From the NCBI RefSeq assembly GCF_013415905.1, contig NZ_CP058909.1, positions 4,526,001 to 4,590,000 on the forward strand: DNA of 64,000 nucleotides, in the 5' to 3' direction. Origin of the DNA: Halosimplex pelagicum (GTDB lineage: Archaea > Halobacteriota > Halobacteria > Halobacteriales > Haloarculaceae). Below, piece by piece: positions 1-8,478 of this stretch. Both the position numbers and the translations under genes were made by a program. Each line of letters starts with the position of its first letter. The first letter of the stretch is position 1. The notes under the pieces were generated by a model. The model ran no database searches. It was not told the origin of the DNA and saw only the letters and a program-made list of their open reading frames with translations.

Positions 1-2057
1 TCCACTTCCGCCAGCGCCTCGGGGTTCTCGATGGAGGACATGTCTCCGAGGTCCTCGCCGGTGTAGGTCCCCCGCACGGCCCGGCGGATGATCTTCCCGC
101 TCTGGGTCTTCGGGAACTCGTCGACGAACAGCACCTCCCGGGGTCGGAACGGCTTGCCCAGTTCCTCGCCGACGAGCGCCCGGATCTCGGCGCGCAACTC
201 GTCGGACTCCGCGACGCCGTCCTCGACGACGACGTACAGGACGACGGCGGTCCCGGTGGTGTCGTCGGGGACGCCGACCGCCGCGGCCCGGTTGACGGCC
301 TCGTGGTCGATGGCGGCGCCCTCCACCTCCGCGGGGCCGACCTTCCGGCCGGCGACGTTCAGCGCGTCGTCGGCCCGCCCGTGGAGGAACCAGAAGCCGT
401 CCTCGTCTTTCTGGGCCCAGTCGCCGTGGTCCCACAGGCCCTCCCACGTCGACCAGTACTCCCGGAGGTAGCGCTCGTCGCCGGACCACAGGGATCTGGT
501 CATCGACGGGCACGAATCGCGAGCGACGAGATACCCCCGCTCGCCCGTCTCGGCGATGCTCTCGCCGCTCTCGTCGACGATGTCGATGTCCATCCCGAGC
601 CCCGGGCCGCCGAGGGTACAGGGCTTCAGCTCCTGGATCGGCATCGGCATGAGGAAACAGCCGCAGATCTCCGTGCCGCCGGAGATGTTGATGATCGGCG
701 CCTCGCCGCCGCCGACCTCTTCGTAGAACCACAGCCAGGACTCGGGGTCCCAGGGCTCGCCCGTCGAGCCGAGCAGTCGAAGCGAAGACAGGTCGTGGCC
801 TTCCAGCCACTCCTCGCCATGTTCCCGCAGCGCCCGGATCGCGGTGGGGGAGATGCCGAACTGGGTGATCCCGTGGCGGTCGATCATCGACCAGTAGCGG
901 TCGGGCTCGGGGTAGTCGGGCGCGCCCTCGTATATGAAGACGGTGTTGCCGAAGTGGTGGTTGCCGATCAGCGTCCACGGCCCCATCATCCAGCCGATGT
1001 CGGACACCCAGAAAAAGCGGTCGGCGGGTTTCAGGTCGAACCCGAAGTACAGCTCCTTGGCGCACTGGACGTTGACGCCGGCGTGCGTGTGGACGATGCC
1101 CTTCGGCTCGCCCGTCGTCCCCGACGAGTAGAGCAGCATCGACTCCTGGCTCGCGTCGAGTTCGCGCGTCTCGAACTCGTCGCTCCGGGTCTCGACCGCG
1201 TCGGTCCACCACCGGTCGCGTCCCTCGGTCCAGGGAACGTCGTAGTCGCTCGGGTCCGCGCCGGCGGATTCGCCGCCCGCGTCGCCATCGGCGCGGGTCC
1301 CCAGTCGGTCGTAGACGACGACCTCCTCGACGTGACCCGCCTCCGCGATGGCCTCGTCGGCGGTGCCCTTCAGGCGCACCTCGCTCCCTCGGCGGTAGAA
1401 GCCGTCGCCCGTGAACAGGACGGACGGCTCGGCGTCGTCGATTCGAGTGGCGGTCGCGTCGACGCCGAACCCGGAGAAGATGGGGACCGCGATGGCGCCC
1501 GCCTTGAAACAGCCGTAGAGGATCGAGACGACCTCGGGGACCATCGGCATGTACAGCCCGACGGTGTCGCCGACGCCCACGCCGCGCGAGTCGAGGTAGT
1601 TCGCCACCCGGTTCGACTGACGGTGGAGTTCGTGGAAGGTGACCTCCCTGATCTCGCTGGCTTCGCCGTCCGGTCCGACGGGTTCGCCCTCCCAGATGCA
1701 GGCGACCTCGTTCCGGGTCTCGGCGTCGGCCGCGGCGTGGCGGTCGCAGACGTTGTGGGCGATGTTGGTCGTCCCGCCGGGGTACCAGTCGGTGAACTGC
1801 GGCCCCTCGCTGTCGTCCCGGACGCGGTCGTACGGTTCGAAGAACTCCACGTCCAGATACTCGGTCATCGTGTCCCAGAACCAGTCGACGCCCGACGCGG
1901 GCTGGCCGGGGTCGGCCTCGGTCGTCCGGGTGATCAGCTCCTCGTAGTCGTCGATGTCGTACGCCTGCATGAACTCCCAGACGTTCGTCGACTCGACGAA
2001 CGCCCGGTCGGGCCGGTGGACCACCTCGTCGATGTCTCCGAGTGAGTCGGACGCCAT
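1..2057 (-). CDS. Acyl-CoA synthetase, ACS-like (AMP-forming), 3' end cut by window
   Basis: AMP-dependent acyl-CoA ligase that activates a carboxylic acid to acyl-AMP and then acyl-CoA in the cytoplasm. Translation from the ATG at 2057 gives about 685 residues with the frame still open at base 1, so only the last residues are missing. It contains the phosphate-binding motif YSSGTTGEPKG near residue 310 and the C-terminal catalytic-lysine motif QSGKIIRRA close to base 90. The general layout is that of acetyl-CoA synthetase. However, the canonical acetate-pocket motif WWQTETG is replaced by a stretch reading GGTEICGCF, so acetate should not be assumed as substrate; propionate or another short acid is equally possible. 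It is a lone gene, divergent from the next one. The family call is firm and the substrate is open. Confidence 0.9.
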   Translation of the reverse strand, partial: MASDSLGDIDEVVHRPDRAFVESTNVWEFMQAYDIDDYEELITRTTEADPGQPASGVDWFWDTMTEYLDVEFFEPYDRVRDDSEGPQFTDWYPGGTTNIAHNVCDRHAAADAETRNEVACIWEGEPVGPDGEASEIREVTFHELHRQSNRVANYLDSRGVGVGDTVGLYMPMVPEVVSILYGCFKAGAIAVPIFSGFGVDATATRIDDAEPSVLFTGDGFYRRGSEVRLKGTADEAIAEAGHVEEVVVYDRLGTRADGDAGGESAGADPSDYDVPWTEGRDRWWTDAVETRSDEFETRELDASQESMLLYSSGTTGEPKGIVHTHAGVNVQCAKELYFGFDLKPADRFFWVSDIGWMMGPWTLIGNHHFGNTVFIYEGAPDYPEPDRYWSMIDRHGITQFGISPTAIRALREHGEEWLEGHDLSSLRLLGSTGEPWDPESWLWFYEEVGGGEAPIINISGGTEICGCFLMPMPIQELKPCTLGGPGLGMDIDIVDESGESIAETGERGYLVARDSCPSMTRSLWSGDERYLREYWSTWEGLWDHGDWAQKDEDGFWFLHGRADDALNVAGRKVGPAEVEGAAIDHEAVNRAAAVGVPDDTTGTAVVLYVVVEDGVAESDELRAEIRALVGEELGKPFRPREVLFVDEFPKTQSGKIIRRAVRGTYTGEDLGDMSSIENPEALAEV

Positions 2058-2207
2058 ACGGGGAGTTCGCCCGGCGAACCCAAAGTAGTTGCCCGGTCGA
2101 TCGTGAACGACTCCGGCCGACCGGCGGCCCGCGCGCCCTCGTACTCGCGCGTCACGAGGCCCCGCTCGCCCGCAACTTCTTTTCGCGTGGCCGTCCGAGA
2201 GTGCGAC

Positions 2208-2789
2208 ATGTACGTTCGGGACGCCAAGAACCGCGACGAGGCCTGGCTGCTGGACCACATCGAGGCGATGGGGTTAGACGAGACAGCGTTCCGTTCGCGC
2301 GACTACGTGATCGCCGTCGACGAGGTGGACAACGTCAAGGCGGGATTCGGCCGCTACCGCGTCCACAAGACCGACGACGGCGAGCACTGCGAGCTCACGA
2401 GCATCGGCGTGCTCGACGGCTGGCGCGGCCAGGGCGTCGGCGCCCACGTCGTCGAGCGGCTCGTCAGCACGGCCGCAGACGAGGGGTTCGAGGTCGTCTA
2501 CTCGCTGACCGACGAGCCCGACTACCTCGCGCAGTTCGGCTTCGACCCAATCGACGAGTCGGAGCTGCCCGAGCGGCTCCGCGAGCGCCTCGACGAGAAA
2601 CGCGAGGGCGTCGCGCCCGAGGCGATCCCGATGCGGGTCGACCCCGACCGGTTCCGCGTGCCCGAGCGGCTCCGCGAGGCGTTCAAGGGCGCGGCGGCCG
2701 CCCCGGAGGAAGACGAACCCGAGGAGGGGGCCGAGGACTTCGGGATCGACCCCGACGAGGCGACCTACAAGTACGACACCGGCCGGTGA
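2208..2789 (+). CDS. GNAT family N-acetyltransferase
   Basis: A 193-residue protein whose first 110 residues have the GNAT fold. The acetyl-CoA pyrophosphate-binding loop is seen as WRGQGVGAHVV after the strand LTSIGVLDG, and the later motif YLAQFGFDPI is typical of the family's last strands. The C-terminal 80 residues are acidic, with no recognised domain. I chose the ATG at 2208 because the protein then begins directly with the first GNAT strand (MYVRDA); an in-frame ATG at 2103 would add an unconserved basic stretch. The T-rich stretch at 2177-2184 could be its TATA region. The acceptor substrate cannot be read from the sequence. Confidence 0.85.
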   Translation: MYVRDAKNRDEAWLLDHIEAMGLDETAFRSRDYVIAVDEVDNVKAGFGRYRVHKTDDGEHCELTSIGVLDGWRGQGVGAHVVERLVSTAADEGFEVVYSLTDEPDYLAQFGFDPIDESELPERLRERLDEKREGVAPEAIPMRVDPDRFRVPERLREAFKGAAAAPEEDEPEEGAEDFGIDPDEATYKYDTGR

Positions 2790-2894
2790 CCGCGGCTACC
2801 AGGGTCCCGCGACTCTCGGGCGCCGTCGCCGGAGGCCCGCCCGCGGCGGGAACGGAAGTTTAAAGATTGTATCACGGCCAGTTTCGAGACAAGA

Positions 2895-3182
2895 ATGCTC
2901 CCGATCCCGCTGCAGCTGGTCGACGGGTTCCTGCTGAAGGTGAACTTCGGCGACGCGCTCATCGTCGGGTTCGTCCTGGGACTGTTCGCCGTGGCGACCC
3001 AGCGCTCGCGGAAACTGCTGACGCTGCACCTCATCGCGTTCGGCGCCCTGTTCCTCCTCGCGCCCGGCAGCATGTACGCGCCCCAGGAACTGAGCCTCCT
3101 CGACAGCATCATCCAGTACAAACTGATCGGCCTCGTCCTGCTGGTCGTCTCGCCCGTCCTCTACACTACCGCACAGAAGTAA
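2895..3182 (+). CDS. Small conserved membrane protein
   Basis: A 95-residue, very hydrophobic protein with about three membrane segments (residues 20-35, 42-57 and 75-92). It looks like the haloarchaeal uncharacterised membrane-protein families, and I cannot assign a function. The TATA-like TTTAAAG at about 2859-2865 lies roughly 30 bases before the ATG, which fits a leaderless transcript and supports this start. No operon partner: the next gene runs on the opposite strand. Confidence 0.75.
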   Translation: MLPIPLQLVDGFLLKVNFGDALIVGFVLGLFAVATQRSRKLLTLHLIAFGALFLLAPGSMYAPQELSLLDSIIQYKLIGLVLLVVSPVLYTTAQK

Positions 3183-3251
3183 GCCGCTCGCCTCGTCTCC
3201 CTCCCCGTTCGTCGCGTCCTCACCGTCGACCCGCGGGTAAACCGGCGTATC

Positions 3252-4106
3252 TCACTCGATCTTGCCGAGCGCGGCGAAAAAATCCAGCGGCGGCCCGGCG
3301 ATCCGGACCGGCCGCGCCGCGCGCTCCAGGGTCACCTGCGCGGGCACGTCCAGTTCCTGTCGTGCGCGGCCGTCGCTGACGACGAACCCGCCGTCGGCGT
3401 CGTCGATCCGGACGGTGACCGTGCTGTCGGCGTCGACCACGAGCGGCGGCATCGACTCCTCGCCGCACATCTCCGTGAGCACGAGCGTCGACACGCTCGG
3501 GTGGACCAGCGGGCCGCCCTCGCTGAGGTTGTAGGCGGTCGAACCGGTCGGCGTCGCGACGAGCACGCCGTCGGCGTGTCCGCTGGTGTACAGCGACCCG
3601 TCGACGCGCACTTCGACGGCCGCGCCGCCGCCGTGGCCGCGCCGCGGCCCCTGGACGACCACCTCGTTGAGCGCCGGGGGAAGCGACCAGCCGTCGCCGG
3701 ACGCTTCGACCCGCGGCATGTCCCGGGTCTCGACGGCGCCGCGGTCCTGGTACTGTTCGACCTCCGCGGTGACGGCAGCGACGGCCTCCTCCGGCGGGAC
3801 GGCGTTGAGAAACCCGACCTCGCCGAGGTTGACGCCCATGATCGGCGTCGCCCCGGCCGCCCGGGCGGCGAACAGGAAGGTGCCGTCGCCGCCGATGCTC
3901 ACCATCAGGTCGCAGTCGGCCAGCTCGTCGACGGGGACGCCCAGGTCCGCCGGGTCGGGCCGGCCGCTCGGCCACGCGGCGGCGTCGTCGGCGGACTCCT
4001 CGTCGACGGCGACGGCGACGCCCATCCCGGACAGCCGCTCGTACAGGTCCGCGACGATCCCCGCCGCCCGCCGGTTGCCGCGCTGGCCGACGATTCCGAC
4101 TCGCAT
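3252..4106 (-). CDS. nadK: NAD kinase
   Basis: ATP- or polyphosphate-dependent NAD kinase, which phosphorylates NAD to NADP in the cytoplasm. The 284-residue product carries the signature SIGGDGTFLFAARAAG, the following NLGEVGFLN, and the NAD-binding TGSTAYNLSEGGPLVHP, in the family's usual order and spacing. I chose the ATG at 4106 because it begins with the first Rossmann strand (MRVGIVGQRGN); an upstream ATG would add 28 basic residues. It is divergent from the KaiC-like gene downstream, sharing the 4107-4241 intergenic region. Confidence 0.95.
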   Translation of the reverse strand: MRVGIVGQRGNRRAAGIVADLYERLSGMGVAVAVDEESADDAAAWPSGRPDPADLGVPVDELADCDLMVSIGGDGTFLFAARAAGATPIMGVNLGEVGFLNAVPPEEAVAAVTAEVEQYQDRGAVETRDMPRVEASGDGWSLPPALNEVVVQGPRRGHGGGAAVEVRVDGSLYTSGHADGVLVATPTGSTAYNLSEGGPLVHPSVSTLVLTEMCGEESMPPLVVDADSTVTVRIDDADGGFVVSDGRARQELDVPAQVTLERAARPVRIAGPPLDFFAALGKIE

Positions 4107-4211
4107 TGCCCCCCGATTCGCGTTCCTCCCCAATAAACGACCCCTTCGGCGTCCGGCGACCGCCGCCCCGCGACCCACCCCTCGAATCAACTCCGATAGC
4201 TGGCGGGCAAG

Positions 4212-4217
4212 TTTAAT
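4212..4217 (+). promoter_or_regulatory. Likely TATA box for the 4242/4274 transcript
   Basis: TTTAAT in an otherwise G+C-rich stretch, centred about 28 bases before the ATG at 4242. Archaeal transcription starts about 25-27 bases after the TATA centre, so the mRNA would begin at or next to that ATG. Confidence 0.5.
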
Positions 4218-4241
4218 GCCGAGCGAGACTCACCTTCGCCC

Positions 4242-4277
4242 ATGATTACCCCGGAATCCGGGGAGGCGAACGGATGA
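4242..4277 (+). CDS. Candidate 11-codon upstream ORF, coupled to the KaiC-like gene
   Basis: ATG-started frame encoding MITPESGEANG, whose TGA overlaps the ATG of the next gene in the arrangement ATGA. The TATA-like box at 4212-4217 would place the transcript start at this ATG, so ribosomes would begin here on a leaderless mRNA and could reinitiate on the ATPase gene. The KaiC-like frame has no usable start codon further upstream. This may be a leader peptide that sets translation of the ATPase. It is too short to prove by sequence alone. Confidence 0.35.
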   Translation: MITPESGEANG

Positions 4278-5455
4278 GCGACGACGCGGACGACGACTGG
4301 TTCGAGGACGCGCTCGGCGACGAGGAGTCGGCGGAGTCGACCGGGTCCGACGACGCCGGCTCCGAAGCGACGGCCGACGATACGTTCGATGACACCGACG
4401 AGCCGTTCGACGACGCCGACAATACGTTCGACGAACCGGGCGACAGCGGCGCCTTCGACGGCGAGAGCGACCTCGACGATTCCGGCGGTGGGGGCGCCTT
4501 CGGTGACTCGACCGGTGACGACGCGTTCGGCGGCGCCGGTGACGGCGCGGGCGGGTTCGGCGACGCCGGCGGCGACACGAGCGCGTTCGGCGACGTGGGA
4601 ACCGGCGGCGACAACGCGTTCGGCGACAGCGGTAGCGGCGGCGCGTTCGGGAGCGACAGCGGCGAGGGCGGCCTCTTCGACGACGACTTCGCCGACGCCA
4701 TGGGCGGCGTCGGCGGCGGCGACGCCGACTTCGAGGACGACGACTTCGAGTCGAACATCCCGCGGCTGGACCTGGGCATCGAAGGCCTGGACAACATGGT
4801 CCAGGGCGGCATCCCCCTGCGCCACCTCATCGTCATCGTCGGCGGCGCCGGCACCGGCAAGACCACCTTCGGCCTCCAGTTCCTCCAGCACGGTCTCGAG
4901 AAGGAGGACACCGACCGCGGCGTCTTCATCACCCTCGAACAGACCTACGAGGACATCATGGCCACCGCCGAGGAACGCGGCTGGGAGTTCGAGCGCCACG
5001 AGGCGGAGGGGAACCTCGCCGTCATCGACTTAGACCCCGTCGAGATGGCCAACAGCCTCGACAACATCCGCGGCGAACTCCCCGAGCTCATCGAGGACTT
5101 CGGCGCCGACCGGTTCGTCCTCGACTCGGTCTCGTTGCTGGAGATGATGTACGACGACGTCTCCCGGCGTCGCACCGAGGTGTTCGACTTCACCCAGAGC
5201 CTCAAGGAGGCCGGCGTCACCACCGTCCTCACCAGCGAGGCCAGCGAGGACAACCCCTACGCCTCCCGCCACGGCGTCATCGAGTACCTCACCGACGCCG
5301 TCCTCCTCCTGCGGTACGTCCGCTCGGAGACCCAGGAGACCCGCCTCGCCGTCGAGATACAGAAGATTCGCAACGCCAACCACTCCCGGGAGACCAAACC
5401 CTACGAGATCACCATGGACGGCATCTCCGTCTACGAGCAGGCGAATATCTTCTAG
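4274..5455 (+). CDS. KaiC/RAD55-family ATPase with disordered FG-rich acidic N-terminus
   Basis: A 393-residue protein of two unlike parts. Residues 1-160 are almost only Asp, Glu, Gly, Ser, Ala and Phe and include a loose repeat of AFGD/GGFGD type at about residues 73-128; this part is surely disordered. Residues 162-393 form a single RecA-like KaiC domain with Walker A GGAGTGKTT (about 190-198), a Walker B-like strand ending in FVLDSVSLLE and a conserved C-terminal part. Members of this family act as regulatory ATPases, and ArlH is a relative. The target here is unknown. It is probably a single-gene transcript, preceded by a short overlapping ORF. Confidence 0.85.
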   Translation: MSDDADDDWFEDALGDEESAESTGSDDAGSEATADDTFDDTDEPFDDADNTFDEPGDSGAFDGESDLDDSGGGGAFGDSTGDDAFGGAGDGAGGFGDAGGDTSAFGDVGTGGDNAFGDSGSGGAFGSDSGEGGLFDDDFADAMGGVGGGDADFEDDDFESNIPRLDLGIEGLDNMVQGGIPLRHLIVIVGGAGTGKTTFGLQFLQHGLEKEDTDRGVFITLEQTYEDIMATAEERGWEFERHEAEGNLAVIDLDPVEMANSLDNIRGELPELIEDFGADRFVLDSVSLLEMMYDDVSRRRTEVFDFTQSLKEAGVTTVLTSEASEDNPYASRHGVIEYLTDAVLLLRYVRSETQETRLAVEIQKIRNANHSRETKPYEITMDGISVYEQANIF

Positions 5456-5522
5456 AACCCATCTTTTCCGTCCGGGGGTCGCAACCGCGTTACCCCGAGC
5501 CAAAAACAGGGGTGAAAACACC

Positions 5523-5540
5523 GTCAGAGCAAGCTCTGAC
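5523..5540. repeat. Perfect 18-bp palindromic hairpin (copy A)
   Basis: GTCAGAGCAAGCTCTGAC: two perfect 8-base arms around AA. Together with four flanking bases it matches 49161-49182 exactly in inverted orientation (22 of 22). It lies about 70 bases after the KaiC-like gene stop, consistent with a terminator-like or repeat-element role. Confidence 0.7.
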
Positions 5541-5673
5541 GAGCCTTCGTTCACTTCGTCTTCGCGCGGCGCGGCCGCGCGAACGGTCCGAGGGACCGCC
5601 GGCCCCTCGCTACTCACGAAGAAGGCCGCCTCCGCGGGACTTCGCCCCGCTCCAGCGGAAGAACCGGCGCTTC

Positions 5674-5692
5674 CGGCGCCGGATGCTCGGTG
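5674..5692 (+). repeat. Hairpin followed by ATGCTCGGTG (copy A)
   Basis: The stem CCGGCGC/GCGCCGG encloses a short loop, ending around 5682, and is followed at once by ATGCTCGGTG. The copy near 49187-49215 keeps this tail but has a different perfect stem, CCGCGCC/GGCGCGG, which suggests selection for the fold rather than the sequence. Confidence 0.5.
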
Positions 5693-5869
5693 CAGGAGAC
5701 GGCTGTTGCATTTGGGGTAGGGGTGCGGTCGGCGTGCGCTGTCGAGCGTGCCCGCCTCCTGGCGGGCCGCTCGAAATAGCCGCGCGAGGGATGAGAGAGC
5801 CGAAGGCGAGCGAATCGGCTGGGGAGGCTCGTGGCCGTCTGCGGTTGCCGTGCGGTGCTGCCCCTGGCG

Positions 5870-5963
5870 GACTGAAAGGGCGAGGCGCGCTCGCGCTCGT
5901 TCAGTCGCCTGAGCGGGCACTATCCGCGCGGGCGGTGCCGAGAGCGCGGATATCCCGCCTCAG
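5870..5963. repeat. Nested stem-loop element
   Basis: Three perfect or near-perfect stems are packed in 94 bases. GACTGAA (5870-5876) pairs with TTCAGTC (5900-5906). CTGAGCGGG (5909-5917) pairs with 5954-5963 with one bulged base. TATCCGCGC (5921-5929) pairs with GCGCGGATA (5944-5952) inside that stem. This looks like a structured RNA or the end of a small mobile element. Confidence 0.5.
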
Positions 5964-6107
5964 CGACCGCGAGCGCGGCGAGGGCTTTCAACGCTTGCCG
6001 TCGAGTGCGGTCACTCTCGCACGACTTCGTTTCACGATACGATGAACAGAAACAACCGATAGGCGAGCACGTCGGAGGGAGCGATAGCGAGCCGGACTTC
6101 CCCCGGC

Positions 6108-7859
6108 TCAGGGCGCGTCGGGGAACGTGAGCGAGACGTTGCTGCCGTCGTCGTCGACGTCGAACGACAGATCGGCCTCACAGCGGTCGGCGACCCAGGA
6201 GACGACCCAGAGGCCGATACCGCTGCTGTGGGCGAGGGGCGTCTCCTCTCGGCGTCGGATGACCCCTCGTTCGTGCTCGGAGATGCCGGGGCCGTCGTCG
6301 CTGACGCGGATCTCGGCGCCATCGGCGGCGCAGCCGACGGTCACGCGGACGGTGGGGTCGGCGGCGTCGTTGTGTTCGACGGCGTTCTCGACGAGACATT
6401 CGACGGCGGACTCGACGCCGGACGCCGTCTCGACGGTGCAGGTCTCGGCTCCTTCGACGACGTAGCAGGCGTCGGGATACCGGTCGCGGACGCGCCCGAC
6501 GACCCGTTCGGCGACGACGCGCAGGTCGTAGGTCGCGGTCTCGTCGGGCCGGTCGACGAGGTGTTCGATCGTCCCCGCCTTCTCGCTGAGGGCTATCAGC
6601 TCGTCGCTGGCCTCGACGATGCGGCCGACTCTGGCGGCGTCGTCGCCCGTCGCGCCCTCCGCGAGGAGGTCCGCGTTGCCGCGGATCGTCGTCAGTTTGT
6701 TGCGGATGTTGTGTCGCAACACCCGCGAGAGGATCTGCCTGAGCAGCTCCAGCTCGGCCTCCCGCTCCTCCAGTTCGCCCTCGCGGCGCTTGATCGGCGT
6801 GATGTCGCGGAGGACGACCACGCGGGCGACCGTCCGGCCGCCCTCGACGACGGGCGAGACCGAGACCGAAAAGGAGTGGGACTCGCCGTCGACGGTCGCG
6901 GTGACGACCGGCGGGCCGGACGGTCCATCGTCGGTCGCGGACGACCCGCCGTCGGCAGCACTCGTTCCGCCGTCGGCCGCGGACTCGCTGTCGTCGGCCG
7001 CGGCCGTCCCGGCGAGCGCCGGGAGGAACCGCTCGACGGGGTCGCCGGCGTACGAGCGCGGGATGTCGAAGCGCGTGCGGGCGGCGCGGTTGCAGTCGAC
7101 GACGCGGTCCTCATCGTCCAGCGTCACGACCGCGTCCTGCATCTCGGCCATCGCCACCTGGCGGGCGACGGGCACGATATCGAGGAACTCCGCGCGGTAC
7201 AGCGCCCACGACAGCAGGAGGCCGCTGCCGACCAGCCCGAACGGCGTCAGGTCGTGGACCGTCGGGACGGGGCCGAACAGCGTCGCGAGGTTCGCGGCCA
7301 CCGGCGGGAGCACCGCGACCGAGAGGACGGCGGTCTGGCGCCGCCTGAGTCCGCTCGACCGGGACCACTCGGCGGCGAGCAGTCCCGTGCCGACGGCGAT
7401 CAGCCCGTAGTTGAGGGCGGTCTGCAGCCAGAACCACGGACCGTACGCGACGACGGGGATCGTCCCGTCGAGGGTCGTCGCCGGGCCGAAGACCAGATGA
7501 TGAGTACCGTTGGTGACCACCAGCGAGAGTTCGATCAGCACGTACGCGACGGCGGTGGCGGCGACGGTCCGCGAGAGCGACAGTCGACCGGTCACCTCCG
7601 CGGCGACGAGGAACCAGCCGACCGAGATGATCGACGCCGCCGAGAGCCGGACCGTCCACAGCGCCATCGATGGGGCGAACCCGGTGACGAAGTAGTTGAC
7701 ACCGAGGCTCAGCGGCCACAGCGAGATCCCCAGGACGGCGAGTGCGAAACCCGTACTCGCCGGTTTGTCGGGTCGGCGGAGGGGTTCGCGCAGCAGGACG
7801 AGCAGCCCGGCCCCCGTCAGCAGGTACGCGATCCCCACGATCGCTGTCGCCGAGGCCAT
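6108..7859 (-). CDS. Membrane sensor histidine kinase (7TM-PAS-HisKA-HATPase)
   Basis: A 583-residue sensor kinase. Residues 1-225 hold about seven membrane segments of the histidine-kinase 7TM sensory type. A PAS domain follows (about 228-345), interrupted near residues 280-305 by a Ser/Asp/Ala-rich low-complexity insert. A short coiled region leads to the phosphoacceptor His383 in VLRHNIRNKLT. The ATPase domain has the N box CLVENAVEHN, the G1 box SDDGPGI and the G2 box SSGIGLWVV. I chose the ATG at 7859, directly before the first membrane segment; an upstream ATG adds 11 residues. No response regulator is adjacent, and the signal is unknown. Confidence 0.92.
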   Translation of the reverse strand: MASATAIVGIAYLLTGAGLLVLLREPLRRPDKPASTGFALAVLGISLWPLSLGVNYFVTGFAPSMALWTVRLSAASIISVGWFLVAAEVTGRLSLSRTVAATAVAYVLIELSLVVTNGTHHLVFGPATTLDGTIPVVAYGPWFWLQTALNYGLIAVGTGLLAAEWSRSSGLRRRQTAVLSVAVLPPVAANLATLFGPVPTVHDLTPFGLVGSGLLLSWALYRAEFLDIVPVARQVAMAEMQDAVVTLDDEDRVVDCNRAARTRFDIPRSYAGDPVERFLPALAGTAAADDSESAADGGTSAADGGSSATDDGPSGPPVVTATVDGESHSFSVSVSPVVEGGRTVARVVVLRDITPIKRREGELEEREAELELLRQILSRVLRHNIRNKLTTIRGNADLLAEGATGDDAARVGRIVEASDELIALSEKAGTIEHLVDRPDETATYDLRVVAERVVGRVRDRYPDACYVVEGAETCTVETASGVESAVECLVENAVEHNDAADPTVRVTVGCAADGAEIRVSDDGPGISEHERGVIRRREETPLAHSSGIGLWVVSWVADRCEADLSFDVDDDGSNVSLTFPDAP

Positions 7860-8002
7860 TCCTCGACCGTTGAACGGGGAACTACAAAACACGCCCGGTC
7901 AGTTCGACGGCTACGGAGGCGCTGGGCCGCGATGTGCGCACTGTCGCGAAATCGCGAGACTGCGGCCGAACCGGGGCGGTCGCCCCGTCGCCGGCCGAGC
8001 GC

Positions 8003-8341
8003 TCACCAGTCGACCGAGAGGGTGCCGTCGCCCTCGGGGTCGGGCGCGATCTCCTCGTCGGTGCGGCGGTCGACGACGTGGATGACGCCGCGGTCCTTCT
8101 TCGCGGGACAGACCTCCGCCGCGCGGACGTTCTCGTCGAGGTCCTCCTCGTCGATGAAGTACGCCCGCGGCTTGGCGATCCCGGTCGAGATGTCGAGTTT
8201 CCAGTTGTCCGAGACCTCGGCGCACTTCCCGGCGCCGAAGCACTTGTTCGCCTCGAAGATGATCTTGTACGGTTTCTCCTCGACTGGGGGCGCGTCGCGC
8301 TCGCCGATCGTCGCCGGATCGACGGGTCCGTCCTCGGCCAT
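8003..8341 (-). CDS. Single-cluster ferredoxin with three cysteines (probably [3Fe-4S])
   Basis: A 112-residue electron-transfer protein. The cluster ligands are C34 and C40 in NKCFGAGKCAE and C78 in AAEVCPAKK. The spacing C-x5-C ... C-P is that of single-cluster ferredoxins with a [3Fe-4S] centre, as in actinobacterial ferredoxins serving P450s; the fourth Cys of a [4Fe-4S] site is missing. An acidic N-terminal extension of about 20 residues is in keeping with salt adaptation. No partner oxidoreductase is adjacent. The alternative is a [4Fe-4S] cluster with a non-Cys ligand. Confidence 0.82.
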   Translation of the reverse strand: MAEDGPVDPATIGERDAPPVEEKPYKIIFEANKCFGAGKCAEVSDNWKLDISTGIAKPRAYFIDEEDLDENVRAAEVCPAKKDRGVIHVVDRRTDEEIAPDPEGDGTLSVDW

Positions 8342-8478
8342 ACGGTCCGATCGGCGGCGACGGACCTTTCGTCTGTCGCTTCGCGCGAGATAGCCGTCCG
8401 CCGGGCCGGTGGCGACCTCGTGTCGGGGCGACCGGGCGGCCCGCCGACTATAAGACGCGGGCGGCCCCACCCGCAGAC

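Larger units (their letters stand above)
5456..6107. other. 652-bp intergenic region with structured, repeat-like DNA and no credible gene
   Basis: The frames open here are Arg/Pro/Ala-rich with no family likeness, so I see no gene. The region holds a perfect palindrome at 5523-5540, a hairpin followed by ATGCTCGGTG at 5674-5692, and a compact set of nested stems at 5870-5963. The first two recur at 49164-49215. The 5800-5970 part resembles, from memory, sequences often seen between haloarchaeal genes. It lies between two convergent genes, so part of it may act in transcription termination. Confidence 0.6.

Noticed and set aside
303..2045. Long plus-strand open frame of 580 codons
   Set aside because: It is exactly codon-aligned antisense to the acyl-CoA synthetase and has the Val/Asp/Arg-rich look of a shadow frame in high-G+C DNA.
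5512..6045. 177-codon plus-strand frame in the gap after the KaiC-like gene
   Set aside because: Arg/Pro/Ala-rich, no family likeness, and it runs through palindromes and nested stems; the region is better read as non-coding.
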